Source of the DNA: an uncultured Eubacterium sp.
GTDB taxonomy: Bacteria; Bacillota; Clostridia; Lachnospirales; Lachnospiraceae
Direction: 5' to 3'
Assembly (NCBI RefSeq): GCF_934295145.1
Contig: NZ_CAKRAS010000003.1
Coordinates: 1 to 64,000, forward strand
DNA: 64,000 bases
Shown here one piece after another: positions 23,284-32,032 of the stretch (positions are counted from its first letter, which is position 1; each line of letters begins with the position of its first letter). Under the pieces are notes generated by a model, which saw only the letters and a list, made by a program, of their open reading frames with translations, ran no database searches and was not told where the DNA came from. The position numbers and the translations under genes are program-made.

Positions 23284-25654
23284 ACGACATATCTGTTTGT
23301 GTGCAGCTGCATTGACTGCTGGAATTCTGCTGGCCGGTGAAGTATCGGCCATTCATGTGATTCCGGCAGTTTTTCTTTTATTTGGCTGTGTGACCGGACT
23401 ATTACAACGGGGCAATACACCCCGATTGGAAATGAGGGTCATGATCGTGATCCTCGCAATATGCAGTATTTTGGGTGCTGCACGGACTAGAAGATATATA
23501 GCATCTTATGCAGAACGACAAGCGGTCGTTCAGAACCTTGCAGAGGTTGAAATCATCGGCATCGTAAGCCGTAAAGAAATAAAATCTGATTCTTATCTGT
23601 ATCATATCAGACAGACATATCTGAATGCAGACCAAACGCCTATTTTTCTTGGGCAAATTATTGTAACAAACGAACAGGACGACATTCCGGTGGGAGCGGT
23701 GGTTACTGTATCCGGGAAGGCACAGTTGTTTTCCCATGCGCGAAATGATGGAAATTTTGATTTCGCCACGTATTACAGACAATTAAATATTATTTGCCGC
23801 GTAAATGCGGACATGATCAGGCAAAATGTTGCACCACATTTTTTTATAAGAGAAACCATATATCAACTTCAAAAAAAGATGGTTAAGGTGTATGTCGAAA
23901 ATTTAAATGAACGGGATGCAGGAATATTGTGTACACTGGCAGCAGGGAGCAGATCACAGTTGGATCCCGACACCAGACAAGTGTACCAGAATGCAGGAAT
24001 TTCACATTTGCTTTCTATCTCTGGGCTGCATATTTCCATTATTGGATTCAGTCTATATCGGTTGCTTAGAAAAATGCGTAGATCTTATCTGTTTTCTGCG
24101 GCTTTCAGCATCGTTTTGGTTTTCTGCTTTGCCTATATGAGTGGATTTGGGATCCCTGCCCGCAGAGCGGTTATCATGTATCTATGTATGATGGGAGCGC
24201 AGGTACTTGGCCGTACTTATGAAGCGGCCAACGGACTAGCACTGGCTGCTATCCTATTAATGATTGAAAATCCGATGATACTGGATCAGAGCGGTTTCCT
24301 GTTTTCTTTTACCGCAATGCTTTCGATTGTGTTGTATGGTATATTGTTTCAGGATACAAGGTGGAAAGAGAAGAAACACGAGGAACGGAAAGTACCCTGG
24401 AAAGAGTTGGTTTTACAAAAAATGCTATTCCCCTTGAAAAGCAATTGCCTGTTCAGCCTGTGGTTACAACTATGGCTGTTGCCCTTGACGGCATGGTTTT
24501 ATTATGAAGTCCCGACATATTCTTTTTTTCTAAATCTGTTGGTTCTTCCATTAAGCGGCTGGCTGCTTGGTGGCGGATTACTGGCTGCATTACTTTATCC
24601 GAAACTGCCGTATATTGCGGGCTGGATGTTAGTCGGCTGTCATGAAATTTTAAATGTCTATGAGGCAGGTATGAAGTTTATGCGAATACTGCCTGGAAAT
24701 TTGCTTTTGACAGGGCGCCCGGAACTTTGGTGTATGGTTGTTTACTATCTTTTCCTGGCGCTATTCTGTATATGGAAATGCAGACACACAGATAATATGG
24801 AAATTCGGAAAAAGGTCTTTTTTACCGGAATTTGTGGCGGACTTCTGACAGGAACCCTGCTGTTTCATCCGGCAGAACTTCCAGGAATTTACATGCTGGA
24901 TGTTGGTCAGGGAGATGGGCTGTTTCTGACTGATGGCGTCGGTGGCAGAATATGGATGGATGGTGGAAGCAGCTCAGAATCCTCTGTCGGTACCTATCGG
25001 ATGCTTCCTTTTCTGAAATATCACAGAGTACCGGCTATTGATTACTGGATTGTTACACATCCCGATGCGGATCATATTTCAGGATTGCTGGAACTACTTG
25101 ATGCAGAATATCCGATCCGACATTTGATTCTGGCAAAAGCACAGGAAAAAGAGGAGGCCTGTCAGGAATTGATTAGCTTGGCTAAACAGAAAGGCACCAA
25201 TATACAGTATGTAAGGACAGGAAGTGAATTGCATTTAAGGGATATGGAATTACACTGTCTGTATCCAGATGTACAGGAGACAGCTGCAGACATCAATGGA
25301 TTGTGTCAGGTATGGGAACTGCGAAGCCATGATTTTGCTATGCTTTTTACAGGGGATATTGGTGAAGCACAGGAAACTTTATTGTTGGAACGGAATTTGC
25401 TAAAGCCGGTTAATGCTCTGAAGGTAGCTCATCATGGTTCGCGTTACTCCAGTAGTGAGAAATTTCTAACAAGGATTCAGCCAGAAATCGCACTGATTTC
25501 AAGTAGTGCACATAACCGCTATCGACATCCGTCACCAGACACAATTGAACGCCTGCGGAATCAGAAAGTTAGAATATGTTGTACTAAAGATATGGGACAA
25601 CTGTCTATTTTATATCGGAAAGGACAGTGGGTGTTGCAGCATTATACAGAATAA
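23267..25654 (+). CDS. comEC: ComEC/Rec2 DNA internalisation channel protein
   Basis: The 795-residue product has N-terminal hydrophobic helices, an OB-like region (VEIIGIVSRKEIKS), the Competence membrane domain (DAGILCTLAAGSRSQLD, AGISHLLSISGLHISIIGF) and a C-terminal MBL domain (YMLDVGQGDGLFL, VTHPDADHISG, LKVAHHGSRYSSS). It forms the channel for single-stranded DNA import. The frame is open to TTG 23207, but AGAAGGAGG lies 6 bp before TTG 23267, giving MILDSKRHICLCAAALTAG, which is preferred. Confidence 0.93.
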   Translation: MILDSKRHICLCAAALTAGILLAGEVSAIHVIPAVFLLFGCVTGLLQRGNTPRLEMRVMIVILAICSILGAARTRRYIASYAERQAVVQNLAEVEIIGIVSRKEIKSDSYLYHIRQTYLNADQTPIFLGQIIVTNEQDDIPVGAVVTVSGKAQLFSHARNDGNFDFATYYRQLNIICRVNADMIRQNVAPHFFIRETIYQLQKKMVKVYVENLNERDAGILCTLAAGSRSQLDPDTRQVYQNAGISHLLSISGLHISIIGFSLYRLLRKMRRSYLFSAAFSIVLVFCFAYMSGFGIPARRAVIMYLCMMGAQVLGRTYEAANGLALAAILLMIENPMILDQSGFLFSFTAMLSIVLYGILFQDTRWKEKKHEERKVPWKELVLQKMLFPLKSNCLFSLWLQLWLLPLTAWFYYEVPTYSFFLNLLVLPLSGWLLGGGLLAALLYPKLPYIAGWMLVGCHEILNVYEAGMKFMRILPGNLLLTGRPELWCMVVYYLFLALFCIWKCRHTDNMEIRKKVFFTGICGGLLTGTLLFHPAELPGIYMLDVGQGDGLFLTDGVGGRIWMDGGSSSESSVGTYRMLPFLKYHRVPAIDYWIVTHPDADHISGLLELLDAEYPIRHLILAKAQEKEEACQELISLAKQKGTNIQYVRTGSELHLRDMELHCLYPDVQETAADINGLCQVWELRSHDFAMLFTGDIGEAQETLLLERNLLKPVNALKVAHHGSRYSSSEKFLTRIQPEIALISSSAHNRYRHPSPDTIERLRNQKVRICCTKDMGQLSILYRKGQWVLQHYTE

Positions 25655-25690
25655 TTCAAAAATCTAGTTGTATACGGTTACATGTGTAAA

Positions 25691-25728
25691 ACAGCTGTCT
25701 TGACAGTTGTAAACGATGATAGTATAAT
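25691..25728 (+). promoter_or_regulatory. nadBCA promoter with NiaR-like operator
   Basis: A consensus sigma-A promoter, TTGACA (25700-25705), 17 bp, TATAAT (25723-25728), is overlapped by the dyad ACAGCTGTC-TT-GACAGTTGT (25691-25710; 8 of 9 pairs). The dyad covers the -35 of an NAD biosynthesis operon, the place expected for the niacin-responsive repressor NiaR (YrxA). Regulator identity is inferred from context and motif style. Confidence 0.75.
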
Positions 25729-25758
25729 GGCGAAAGCATTATAAAGAGGAAAAATACT

Positions 25759-27045
25759 ATGAAAGAATATTATGACGTCATTATCGTAGGCACCGGTGCA
25801 GCTGGTTTATACTGTGCATTAAACCTACCGGAGCGTAAACGAATTTTATTAATTACAAAGCAGGAAGCAGATCAGTCAGATTCCTTCCTTGCTCAAGGTG
25901 GTATCTGCATGCTTCGCGGAGAAGATGATTATAAGAATTATTTTGAAGATACCATGCGTGCAGGACATTATGAGAACGATGAGCGTGCTGTAGATCTGAT
26001 GATTCGAAGTTCTAATGATATTATTCGTGATCTTGTACAGAGAAAAGTTGATTTCACAAGAGATAAAGAGGGAAATCTGATGTTTACAAGAGAAGCAGCT
26101 CATTCCCAACCACGTATTCTGTTTCATGAGGACATTACTGGAAAACAGATTACACAGACTTTATTAGATGAAGTAAAGGCAAAAACGAATATTGAAATCT
26201 GTGAATACATGACTATGGTAGATTTAATCGCAAATAATAATGTCTGCGGTGGAATTATTATTATGGATCAGGATAATAAGGTTTATCCGGTCTATGCACA
26301 GCATGTGGTATTAGCATGTGGCGGACTTGGTGGTTTGTATCAGAATTCTACAAATTTCCCACATATTACGGGCGATGCGATTGGCATTGCATTAAAGCAT
26401 CAGGTTCAACTTGAGCACATTGATTACATACAGATTCATCCGACGACTCTTTTTTCAAAGAAGCCAGGACGTAGATTCCTTATATCTGAATCTGTTCGTG
26501 GAGAAGGCGCTTTACTATTGGATAAGAACGGACAACGTTTTACAGATGAATTGCAGCCGCGGGATAAAGTGAGCCAGGCTATTTTTGCCCAGATGGAAAA
26601 AGAAGGATCGGATCATGTCTGGGAAGATATGCGTCCACTTGGCAAAGATACGATTTTATCACATTTTCCAAACATTTACCAGCAATGTCTTGAGGAAGGA
26701 TTTGATCCATGCAAAGAGCCGATTCCGGTTGTTCCGGCACAGCATTATTTCATGGGCGGTCTCAAAGTCGATCTTGGAAGCCGCACTTCAATGAAAGGAT
26801 TGTATGCCTGTGGTGAGACAAGTTGTAATGGAGTGCATGGTAAAAACCGTCTGGCAAGCAATTCTCTCTTGGAATCACTGGTGTTTTCGCGCAGAGCAGC
26901 CGATGATATTCTGTTTGGAACACAGACAAAATATGAGAGAATACCGATAGATATTCAGAAATACGAAGACCGTGAACAGATTTTATCTGAATATCATACC
27001 GCAGTAAAAAATGAGATTGAGAGGGTGAAAAACAGTCATGAATGA
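25759..27045 (+). CDS. nadB: L-aspartate oxidase
   Basis: This flavoprotein converts aspartate to iminoaspartate for quinolinate synthesis. Motifs: FAD-binding VIIVGTGAAGLYCALNL, SFLAQGGICML, HVVLACGGLGGLYQNSTNFP, HPTT, ESVRGEGALL and the C-terminal CGETSCNGVHGKNRLASNSL. At 428 residues it is about 100 shorter than the E. coli enzyme and lacks the C-terminal helical capping domain, which seems usual for related clostridia. First gene of nadB-nadC-nadA; its stop overlaps nadC by 8 bp. Confidence 0.95.
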   Translation: MKEYYDVIIVGTGAAGLYCALNLPERKRILLITKQEADQSDSFLAQGGICMLRGEDDYKNYFEDTMRAGHYENDERAVDLMIRSSNDIIRDLVQRKVDFTRDKEGNLMFTREAAHSQPRILFHEDITGKQITQTLLDEVKAKTNIEICEYMTMVDLIANNNVCGGIIIMDQDNKVYPVYAQHVVLACGGLGGLYQNSTNFPHITGDAIGIALKHQVQLEHIDYIQIHPTTLFSKKPGRRFLISESVRGEGALLLDKNGQRFTDELQPRDKVSQAIFAQMEKEGSDHVWEDMRPLGKDTILSHFPNIYQQCLEEGFDPCKEPIPVVPAQHYFMGGLKVDLGSRTSMKGLYACGETSCNGVHGKNRLASNSLLESLVFSRRAADDILFGTQTKYERIPIDIQKYEDREQILSEYHTAVKNEIERVKNSHE

Positions 27046-27889
27046 TATAACAATGAAACTGCAGGCAGACAATCTGATCCGCCTTGCATTACAGGAAGAT
27101 ATTACAAGTGAGGATGTGTCTACTAATGCTGTAATGCCAACTGCACAACCGGGTGAAGTGGATCTGATTGCAAAGGAAGATGGTGTGATCGCAGGTCTTG
27201 ATGTTTATGCGAGGGTTTTTTATCTGTTGGATCCTGAGACAAAAGTAACATTTTACTGCAAAGATGGAGACAATGTAAAGCAGGGGCAGCGGATGGCTGT
27301 TGTACAAGGAGATATCCGTGTGCTTCTTTCCGGTGAGCGTGTTGCATTAAATTATCTGCAGCGCATGAGTGGAATTGCTACTTATACAAGACAAGTAGCA
27401 GAGTTGCTGAAAGGCAGTAAAGTGACACTTCTGGATACTAGAAAAACAACTCCAAACTGCCGTATTTTTGAAAAATATGCAGTTCGAGTGGGTGGAGGAT
27501 GCAATCATCGTTACAATCTGTCTGATGGTGTTTTATTAAAAGATAATCATATTGGAGCTGCCGGAAGCATAACAAAGGCTATCCAGATGGCAAAAGCATA
27601 TGCACCATTTGTCAGAAAGATTGAGATTGAGGTAGAGACACTGGATCAGGTTCAGGAAGCAGTTGATGCTGGGGCAGACATCATTATGCTGGATAATATG
27701 ACCCCAGAGGTGATGAAAGAAGCAGTATCATTGATCAATGGTCGTGCACAGACGGAGTGTTCCGGTAATATTACAAAGGAAAATATCGCGAAAATCTGTG
27801 AGATAGGTGTGGATTTTGTATCCAGCGGTGCGCTGACACATTCTGCTCCGATTCTTGATATTTCCATGAAGCATCTGCATGCAATTTAG
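27038..27889 (+). CDS. nadC: Quinolinate phosphoribosyltransferase (carboxylating)
   Basis: This 283-residue type II PRTase makes nicotinate mononucleotide from quinolinate and PRPP. Motifs: LALQEDITSEDVSTNAV, SGERVALNYLQRMSGIATYT, LLDTRKTTPNCR, VGGGCNHRYNLSDGVLLKDNH, KIEIEVETLDQVQEA and FVSSGALTHSA. Full family length. The start ATG lies inside nadB, preceded by GAGAGGGTG, so translation is probably coupled. Confidence 0.97.
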   Translation: MNDITMKLQADNLIRLALQEDITSEDVSTNAVMPTAQPGEVDLIAKEDGVIAGLDVYARVFYLLDPETKVTFYCKDGDNVKQGQRMAVVQGDIRVLLSGERVALNYLQRMSGIATYTRQVAELLKGSKVTLLDTRKTTPNCRIFEKYAVRVGGGCNHRYNLSDGVLLKDNHIGAAGSITKAIQMAKAYAPFVRKIEIEVETLDQVQEAVDAGADIIMLDNMTPEVMKEAVSLINGRAQTECSGNITKENIAKICEIGVDFVSSGALTHSAPILDISMKHLHAI

Positions 27890-27989
27890 GCGGTGGAAAA
27901 TATTTACCAGGTGATATATCATAGAACTTTTATATGGAGTACTTATAAATATCTAATGATATGTAAAAATGAGAAAGTGAGAAATCAAA

Positions 27990-28907
27990 ATGACGATAGC
28001 AGAAATACAGCAGGAAATTATGCGTATGAAGAAAGAACAGGATATCTGTATTCTGGCACATGCCTATCAGGGGCAGGATATTTTAGAAGTTGCTGATTAT
28101 ATGGGAGATTCCTACGGATTGAGTGTGCAGGCATCAAAAAGTAATTGCAAGGGTGTTATCATGTGTGGTGTGCGTTTTATGGCTGAGACATGCAAGATTT
28201 TAAGTCCTAAAAAGAAAGTCTGGCTGGCAAATCCGACAGCGGGATGTCCGATGGCAGAGCAGCTGGATCTCGATTTTCTGCGTGCTTTAAAGCAGAAATA
28301 TCCGGATCATGCAGTTGTAGCTTACATTAACACAACTTCCGAACTAAAGACAGAGTGTGATGTCTGTGTTACTTCCTCCTCTGCTGTGGAAATCTGTAAA
28401 AAACTGGATTCTGATAAAATTCTATTCATTCCAGATCCAAACCTTGGACGCTATGTGGCTCAGCAGATTCCAGAAAAAGAGTTTGCCTTTTATACAGGAG
28501 GATGTCCACGCCATATGATCGTGACACCAGATCACGTCAGAAAGGCAAAAGAACTTCATCCCAATGCACTTCTTTTAGTTCATCCAGAATGTCGACAGGA
28601 AGTAGTAGAACAGGCAGACTACGTTGGTTCTACCACAGGGATTATGGATTTTGCAAAAAAATCCGAGCACAAAGAATTTATCATTGGTACAGAGAATAGT
28701 ATCGTACAGCATCTGCAGTTTGACTGCCCGGAGAAGCAGTTCTACCCATTGACAGTACAGCTTACCTGTATGAATATGAAAATTACTACACTGATGGATG
28801 TTTATAACTGTTTGAAAGGCTGTGGTGGCGAAGAAATTATTTTGCCGGATGATGTGATGGAAGGTGCAGGCCGCTGCATTCACCGTATGGTAGAACTTGG
28901 TGGCTGA
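27990..28907 (+). CDS. nadA: Quinolinate synthase
   Basis: The 305-residue [4Fe-4S] enzyme condenses iminoaspartate with dihydroxyacetone phosphate. Motifs: ILAHAYQGQDILEVADYMGDS, MCGVRFMAETCKILSPKKKVW, CPMAEQ, FIPDPNLGRYVA, CPRHM, VHPECRQEVVEQADYVGSTTG and GTENSIVQHLQFDCPEKQFYPL. Cluster cysteines fit the pattern of the family. A 100-bp gap separates it from nadC with only a weak SD; it is still the last gene before the terminator at 28987. Confidence 0.96.
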   Translation: MTIAEIQQEIMRMKKEQDICILAHAYQGQDILEVADYMGDSYGLSVQASKSNCKGVIMCGVRFMAETCKILSPKKKVWLANPTAGCPMAEQLDLDFLRALKQKYPDHAVVAYINTTSELKTECDVCVTSSSAVEICKKLDSDKILFIPDPNLGRYVAQQIPEKEFAFYTGGCPRHMIVTPDHVRKAKELHPNALLLVHPECRQEVVEQADYVGSTTGIMDFAKKSEHKEFIIGTENSIVQHLQFDCPEKQFYPLTVQLTCMNMKITTLMDVYNCLKGCGGEEIILPDDVMEGAGRCIHRMVELGG

Positions 28908-28986
28908 TTCTGTTTATTGTCAGATTAAATCCACGATTTTTAACGCTAGTTGTGCTAAGTAGTAAATTCTAATATTGCGAATATTT

Positions 28987-29026
28987 AAGGCGGGAGAGTT
29001 TTTTCTTTCCCACCTTGTGTTTTTTG
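28987..29026 (+). terminator. Terminator of the nad operon
   Basis: AAGGCGGGAGAG and CTTTCCCACCTT form a 12-pair stem with one mismatch, followed by TGTGTTTTTT. It lies 80 bp after the nadA stop. Confidence 0.8.
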
Positions 29027-29043
29027 GGCATTCATATTATACT
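29015..29043 (+). promoter_or_regulatory. holA promoter, positioned for a leaderless mRNA
   Basis: TTGTGT (29015-29020), 17 bp, TATACT (29038-29043). The holA ATG is at 29051, seven bases after the -10, i.e. at the expected transcription start. The promoter overlaps the terminator tail of the nad operon. Confidence 0.6.
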
Positions 29044-29050
29044 TTGAGAC

Positions 29051-30028
29051 ATGAAAACATTACAGGAAGATTTAAAAACAGGAAATTTTAAACATTGCTA
29101 TTTGCTATATGGAGAAGAACCTTATCTGGTACAGCAGTATAAAATACGTCTGAAAAATGCGTTGTCGGTAGAAGGGGACACCATGAATACATCCGTATTT
29201 TCCGGGAAAGATATTCGCCCAGAGGCTTTGATCGACCTTTCGGAGACACTGCCATTTTTTGCAGAACGGCGTGTCATTCTGGTGGAAAACAGTGGATTTT
29301 TCAAAAAAAGTATGGAAGACCTTGCCACTTACATGGCTGAACTTCCGGAGACATCCTATTTCGTCTTTGTGGAAGAAGAAGTGGACAAGCGCGGAAAAAT
29401 GTACAAGCAGGTCAAAAAGTACGGCAGCGTGGTAGAATTCAAGCGTCAGACGGACGCAGTTCTGATGCAGTGGATTCTCGGAACACTGAAAAAAGAAAAT
29501 AAAAAGATTACCCGTTCGGTTATGGAACTGTTTTTGAGTAAGACAGGAAACGATATGGAACTGATCGCTCAGGAACTGGAAAAACTGCTGTGTTATACGC
29601 TGGAAAAAGATGTGATTGAAGCAGAAGATGTAGATGCAATCTGTGCCAATCAGATCAGTGGAAAAATCTTTGATATGGTGGATGCCATTGGCCGCAAAGA
29701 ACAGAAAAAAGCACTGGATCTGTATTACGACCTTCTGATGTTGAAGGAACCTGCAATGCGTATCCTTTTTCTGATCACACGTCATTTCCAGATCCTGATG
29801 CAGCTGCGTGAGATGGCCGGCGGCGGATTTGATTATAAGAGCATGGCTTCCAAGGTCGGTGTACCGGAATTTGCCGTGCGCAAATATACCGGGCAGGCCC
29901 GGGCTTTTGATGGCCTGAGACTGGAAGAAATTATGCGGGAGTGTGTACAGACAGAGGAAAATATCAAAACAGGTCAGATGGGAGACCAGCTTGCGGTAGA
30001 ATTACTGATCATTTCCACGATGCAGTAA
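29051..30028 (+). CDS. holA: DNA polymerase III delta subunit
   Basis: The 325-residue clamp-loader delta subunit begins with the family pattern MKTLQEDLKTGNFKHCYLLY then GEEPYL, followed by AAA+-like domains (FFAERRVILVENSGFF; SYFVFVEEEVDKRGKMYK) and a C-terminal helical collar (REQ/MRILFLITRHFQILMQLREM, AFDGLRLEEIMRECVQTEENIKTGQ). It opens the beta clamp during replication. There is no SD and the ATG coincides with the predicted transcription start. In Bacillus it lies near comEC, and here only the nad operon separates them. Confidence 0.94.
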   Translation: MKTLQEDLKTGNFKHCYLLYGEEPYLVQQYKIRLKNALSVEGDTMNTSVFSGKDIRPEALIDLSETLPFFAERRVILVENSGFFKKSMEDLATYMAELPETSYFVFVEEEVDKRGKMYKQVKKYGSVVEFKRQTDAVLMQWILGTLKKENKKITRSVMELFLSKTGNDMELIAQELEKLLCYTLEKDVIEAEDVDAICANQISGKIFDMVDAIGRKEQKKALDLYYDLLMLKEPAMRILFLITRHFQILMQLREMAGGGFDYKSMASKVGVPEFAVRKYTGQARAFDGLRLEEIMRECVQTEENIKTGQMGDQLAVELLIISTMQ

Positions 30029-30090
30029 TTCAGTGTAATTACAGTTCACACGCACCATTCGCATTTTTTAAACTGGAGCACAAAAAAGTG

Positions 30091-30119
30091 TTGCAATTGC
30101 ATTTTTGTTGTGCTAGAAT
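30091..30119 (+). promoter_or_regulatory. Candidate amtB promoter
   Basis: TTGCAA (30091-30096), 17 bp, TAGAAT (30114-30119). It lies upstream of a terminator-like hairpin and the amtB start. Confidence 0.55.
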
Positions 30120-30137
30120 CAGACGCAGAAAGACAAA

Positions 30138-30172
30138 GACGTCTGGATGAAATTCATCCGGGCGTCTTTTTT
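30138..30172 (+). terminator. Terminator-like hairpin in the amtB leader
   Basis: GACGTCTGGATGAA (30138-30151) and TTCATCCGGGCGTC (30153-30166) pair over nearly their full length with G-U wobbles, followed by TTTTTT (30167-30172). It lies between the promoter at 30091 and the amtB SD at 30181. It is either the holA terminator or an attenuator of amtB. Confidence 0.75.
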
Positions 30173-30196
30173 GTGTTGTTAAGGAGGATTTTGAAA

Positions 30197-31438
30197 ATGA
30201 ACACAGGAGATACCGCTTTTATGATGATCTGCTCGGCACTGGTATTTTTTATGACACCGGGTCTGGCGTTTTTTTATGGAGGACTGGTCCGCAGGAAAAA
30301 TGTTGTAAACACAATGATGGCATGTGTATCCATCATGGGGCTTGCAGTTGTAATGTGGGTTGCTTTTGGATATTCTCTTGCATTTGGCGGCAATCACGGA
30401 GGTATTATTGGAGACTTCCGCTGGGCATTCTTACATGGTATTAGCATGTCAGAAGCGGGACCTTATGCAGACAGTATTCCGCATTTAGTTTACATTGCTT
30501 TTCAGATGATGTTTGCAATCATTACACCAGCTCTGATTACAGGATCTCTCGTAGGAAGAATGAGATTCAAAGCATTGTTTTTCTTCATTGCTTTATGGTC
30601 GGTTGTTGTATATTATCCGTTGGCTCATATGGTATGGGGCGAAGGAGGTCTGTTGGCAGCCATTGGTTCCGTGGATTTTGCAGGTGGTAACGTCGTTCAT
30701 ATCAGTTCCGGTATCACAGCTTTGACACTGGCTATTTTACTTGGCCGCAGAAAAGGTTATAATAAAGTGGCTTATCGGGTACATAACATTCCATTTGTTG
30801 TTCTTGGCGCATCTATGCTGTGGTTTGGATGGTTCGGATTCAATGCAGGAAGTGCTTTAAAAGCAGACGGACTTGCTGCACATGCATTTATGACAAGTGC
30901 GATTTCCGCAGGTGTTGCATTGTTATCCTGGATGCTTCTGGATGTGATTATGGATAAAAAGCCAACACTGGTTGGTGCATCCACTGGTCTGGTTGTCGGT
31001 CTGGTAGCCATCACACCGGGGGCAGGTTTCGTGCCGATCTGGTCAGCATTTATCATTGGAGCACTCGTCAGCCCAATCTGCTTCTTTGGTGTCAAACTGA
31101 TCAAACAGAAACTGAAAATCGATGATGCGCTGGATGCCTTCGGATGCCATGGTATCGGTGGTATCTGGGGTGGTATCGCAACCGGGTTATTCGGAAAAAC
31201 TTCTATCAACAGCGCTGCACGCTGGGATGGATTAGTATTTGGCGATCTACATCTGTTTCTGGCACAGCTTGCAGGTATCGGTATTACCATTGCAATCGCA
31301 GTAGTCGGAACACTGGTTTGTATTGGAATCGTGCGTATCTTTACAAAGATCCGTGTGGATGACCGTGCCGAGACCATCGGTCTGGATCTGTCCGAACATG
31401 GTGAGAAAGCATACCCGTCCTTCAACGGCTGGGATTAA
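30197..31438 (+). CDS. amtB: Ammonium transporter
   Basis: The 413-residue Amt/Rh channel has about 11 TM helices and no cleavable signal. Motifs: FFMTPGLAFFYGGLVRRKNVVN, the FAGGNVVHISSG segment (first pore histidine region), SMLWFGWFGFNAGSAL and FGCHGIGGIWGGIATGLFG (second pore histidine). AAGGAGG lies 9 bp before ATG 30197; the frame is open to 30110, but that stretch covers the leader hairpin and is not coding. It is paired with the PII gene 100 bp downstream, the classic amtB-glnK arrangement. Confidence 0.96.
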   Translation: MNTGDTAFMMICSALVFFMTPGLAFFYGGLVRRKNVVNTMMACVSIMGLAVVMWVAFGYSLAFGGNHGGIIGDFRWAFLHGISMSEAGPYADSIPHLVYIAFQMMFAIITPALITGSLVGRMRFKALFFFIALWSVVVYYPLAHMVWGEGGLLAAIGSVDFAGGNVVHISSGITALTLAILLGRRKGYNKVAYRVHNIPFVVLGASMLWFGWFGFNAGSALKADGLAAHAFMTSAISAGVALLSWMLLDVIMDKKPTLVGASTGLVVGLVAITPGAGFVPIWSAFIIGALVSPICFFGVKLIKQKLKIDDALDAFGCHGIGGIWGGIATGLFGKTSINSAARWDGLVFGDLHLFLAQLAGIGITIAIAVVGTLVCIGIVRIFTKIRVDDRAETIGLDLSEHGEKAYPSFNGWD

Positions 31439-31538
31439 TGCATATTGATGTGAAAATTGTTCGATGTCCTGAAATAATGATGTATTGAAAAATTTAAATT
31501 CATTTTGCTAATGCAGGATGAAGTGTAAGGAGATATCT

Positions 31539-31940
31539 ATGTTAATCAAAGTAGAAGCAATCATAAATGAAGAAAAATTCGAAGATGTCAAAGAAGCGTT
31601 AAATGCTATTCATGTCAATGGTATCACGGTGTCACAGGTCATGGGCTGCGGTACCCAGCGTGGATTAAAGCGTTATGTCCGTGGTTCCGAGGTAGAGATT
31701 AACCTGCTGCCGAAGATTAAACTGGAGATTGTGGTTTCTTCCGAAAAATGGGAAGAGAAGGTAATTGATACCATCCAGAAAACTGCTTATACCGGAAATG
31801 TCGGTGATGGAAAAATTTTCAGCTATGAACTGCGTACAGCAACTAAAATCCGTACCAACGAAAAGAACGAACATGCCATCTGGGGGGATGAACAACGGCA
31901 GGAATATGCCCGTAATCCGGAGGCAAAAGAAACACTTTAG
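31539..31940 (+). CDS. glnK: PII nitrogen regulatory protein
   Basis: The 133-residue PII protein has MLIKVEAIINEEKFEDVKEA, a T-loop from about 38 to 60 (GTQRGLKRYVRGSEVEINLL) and the B-loop/C-loop YTGNVGDGKIF plus KIRTNEKNEHAI. It should trap AmtB and sense 2-oxoglutarate/ATP. The position of the uridylylated Tyr51 of E. coli GlnB is Val52 here, so uridylylation at that site is impossible. A 20-residue charged C-terminal tail (WGDEQRQEYARNPEAKETL) extends past the usual 112-residue end. AAGGAGAT lies 6 bp before the ATG. Confidence 0.93.
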   Translation: MLIKVEAIINEEKFEDVKEALNAIHVNGITVSQVMGCGTQRGLKRYVRGSEVEINLLPKIKLEIVVSSEKWEEKVIDTIQKTAYTGNVGDGKIFSYELRTATKIRTNEKNEHAIWGDEQRQEYARNPEAKETL

Positions 31941-31991
31941 TGTGTCAAAAAAATAACGTTAGTGTTAAATAATTAATTAATGGAAATCCTA

Positions 31992-32020
31992 TTGCATTTC
32001 CGAAAAATTGTCTGTATAAT
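31992..32020 (+). promoter_or_regulatory. Sigma-A promoter before the truncated dehydrogenase
   Basis: TTGCAT (31992-31997), 17 bp, TATAAT (32015-32020). Very close to consensus. The transcript would begin about six bases before the ATG at 32033, leaving no room for an SD. Confidence 0.65.
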
Positions 32021-32032
32021 AAGCGCAATTGC

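Noticed and set aside
29105..29785. 226-residue minus-strand ORF inside holA
   Set aside because: Antisense shadow; its composition (Phe/His/Gln-rich) reflects the reverse of lysine/glutamate codons.
30075..30094. Sigma-54-like GG...GC element upstream of amtB
   Set aside because: The GG and GC are 16 bp apart; sigma-54 promoters need 10.
30120..30145. CAGACG/CGTCTG pairing that could act as antiterminator of the amtB hairpin
   Set aside because: The 5' arm lies at or before the predicted transcription start for the promoter at 30091-30119, so it would not be in the RNA.
30772..31425. 217-residue minus-strand ORF inside amtB
   Set aside because: Antisense shadow of a conserved channel; no SD or family similarity.
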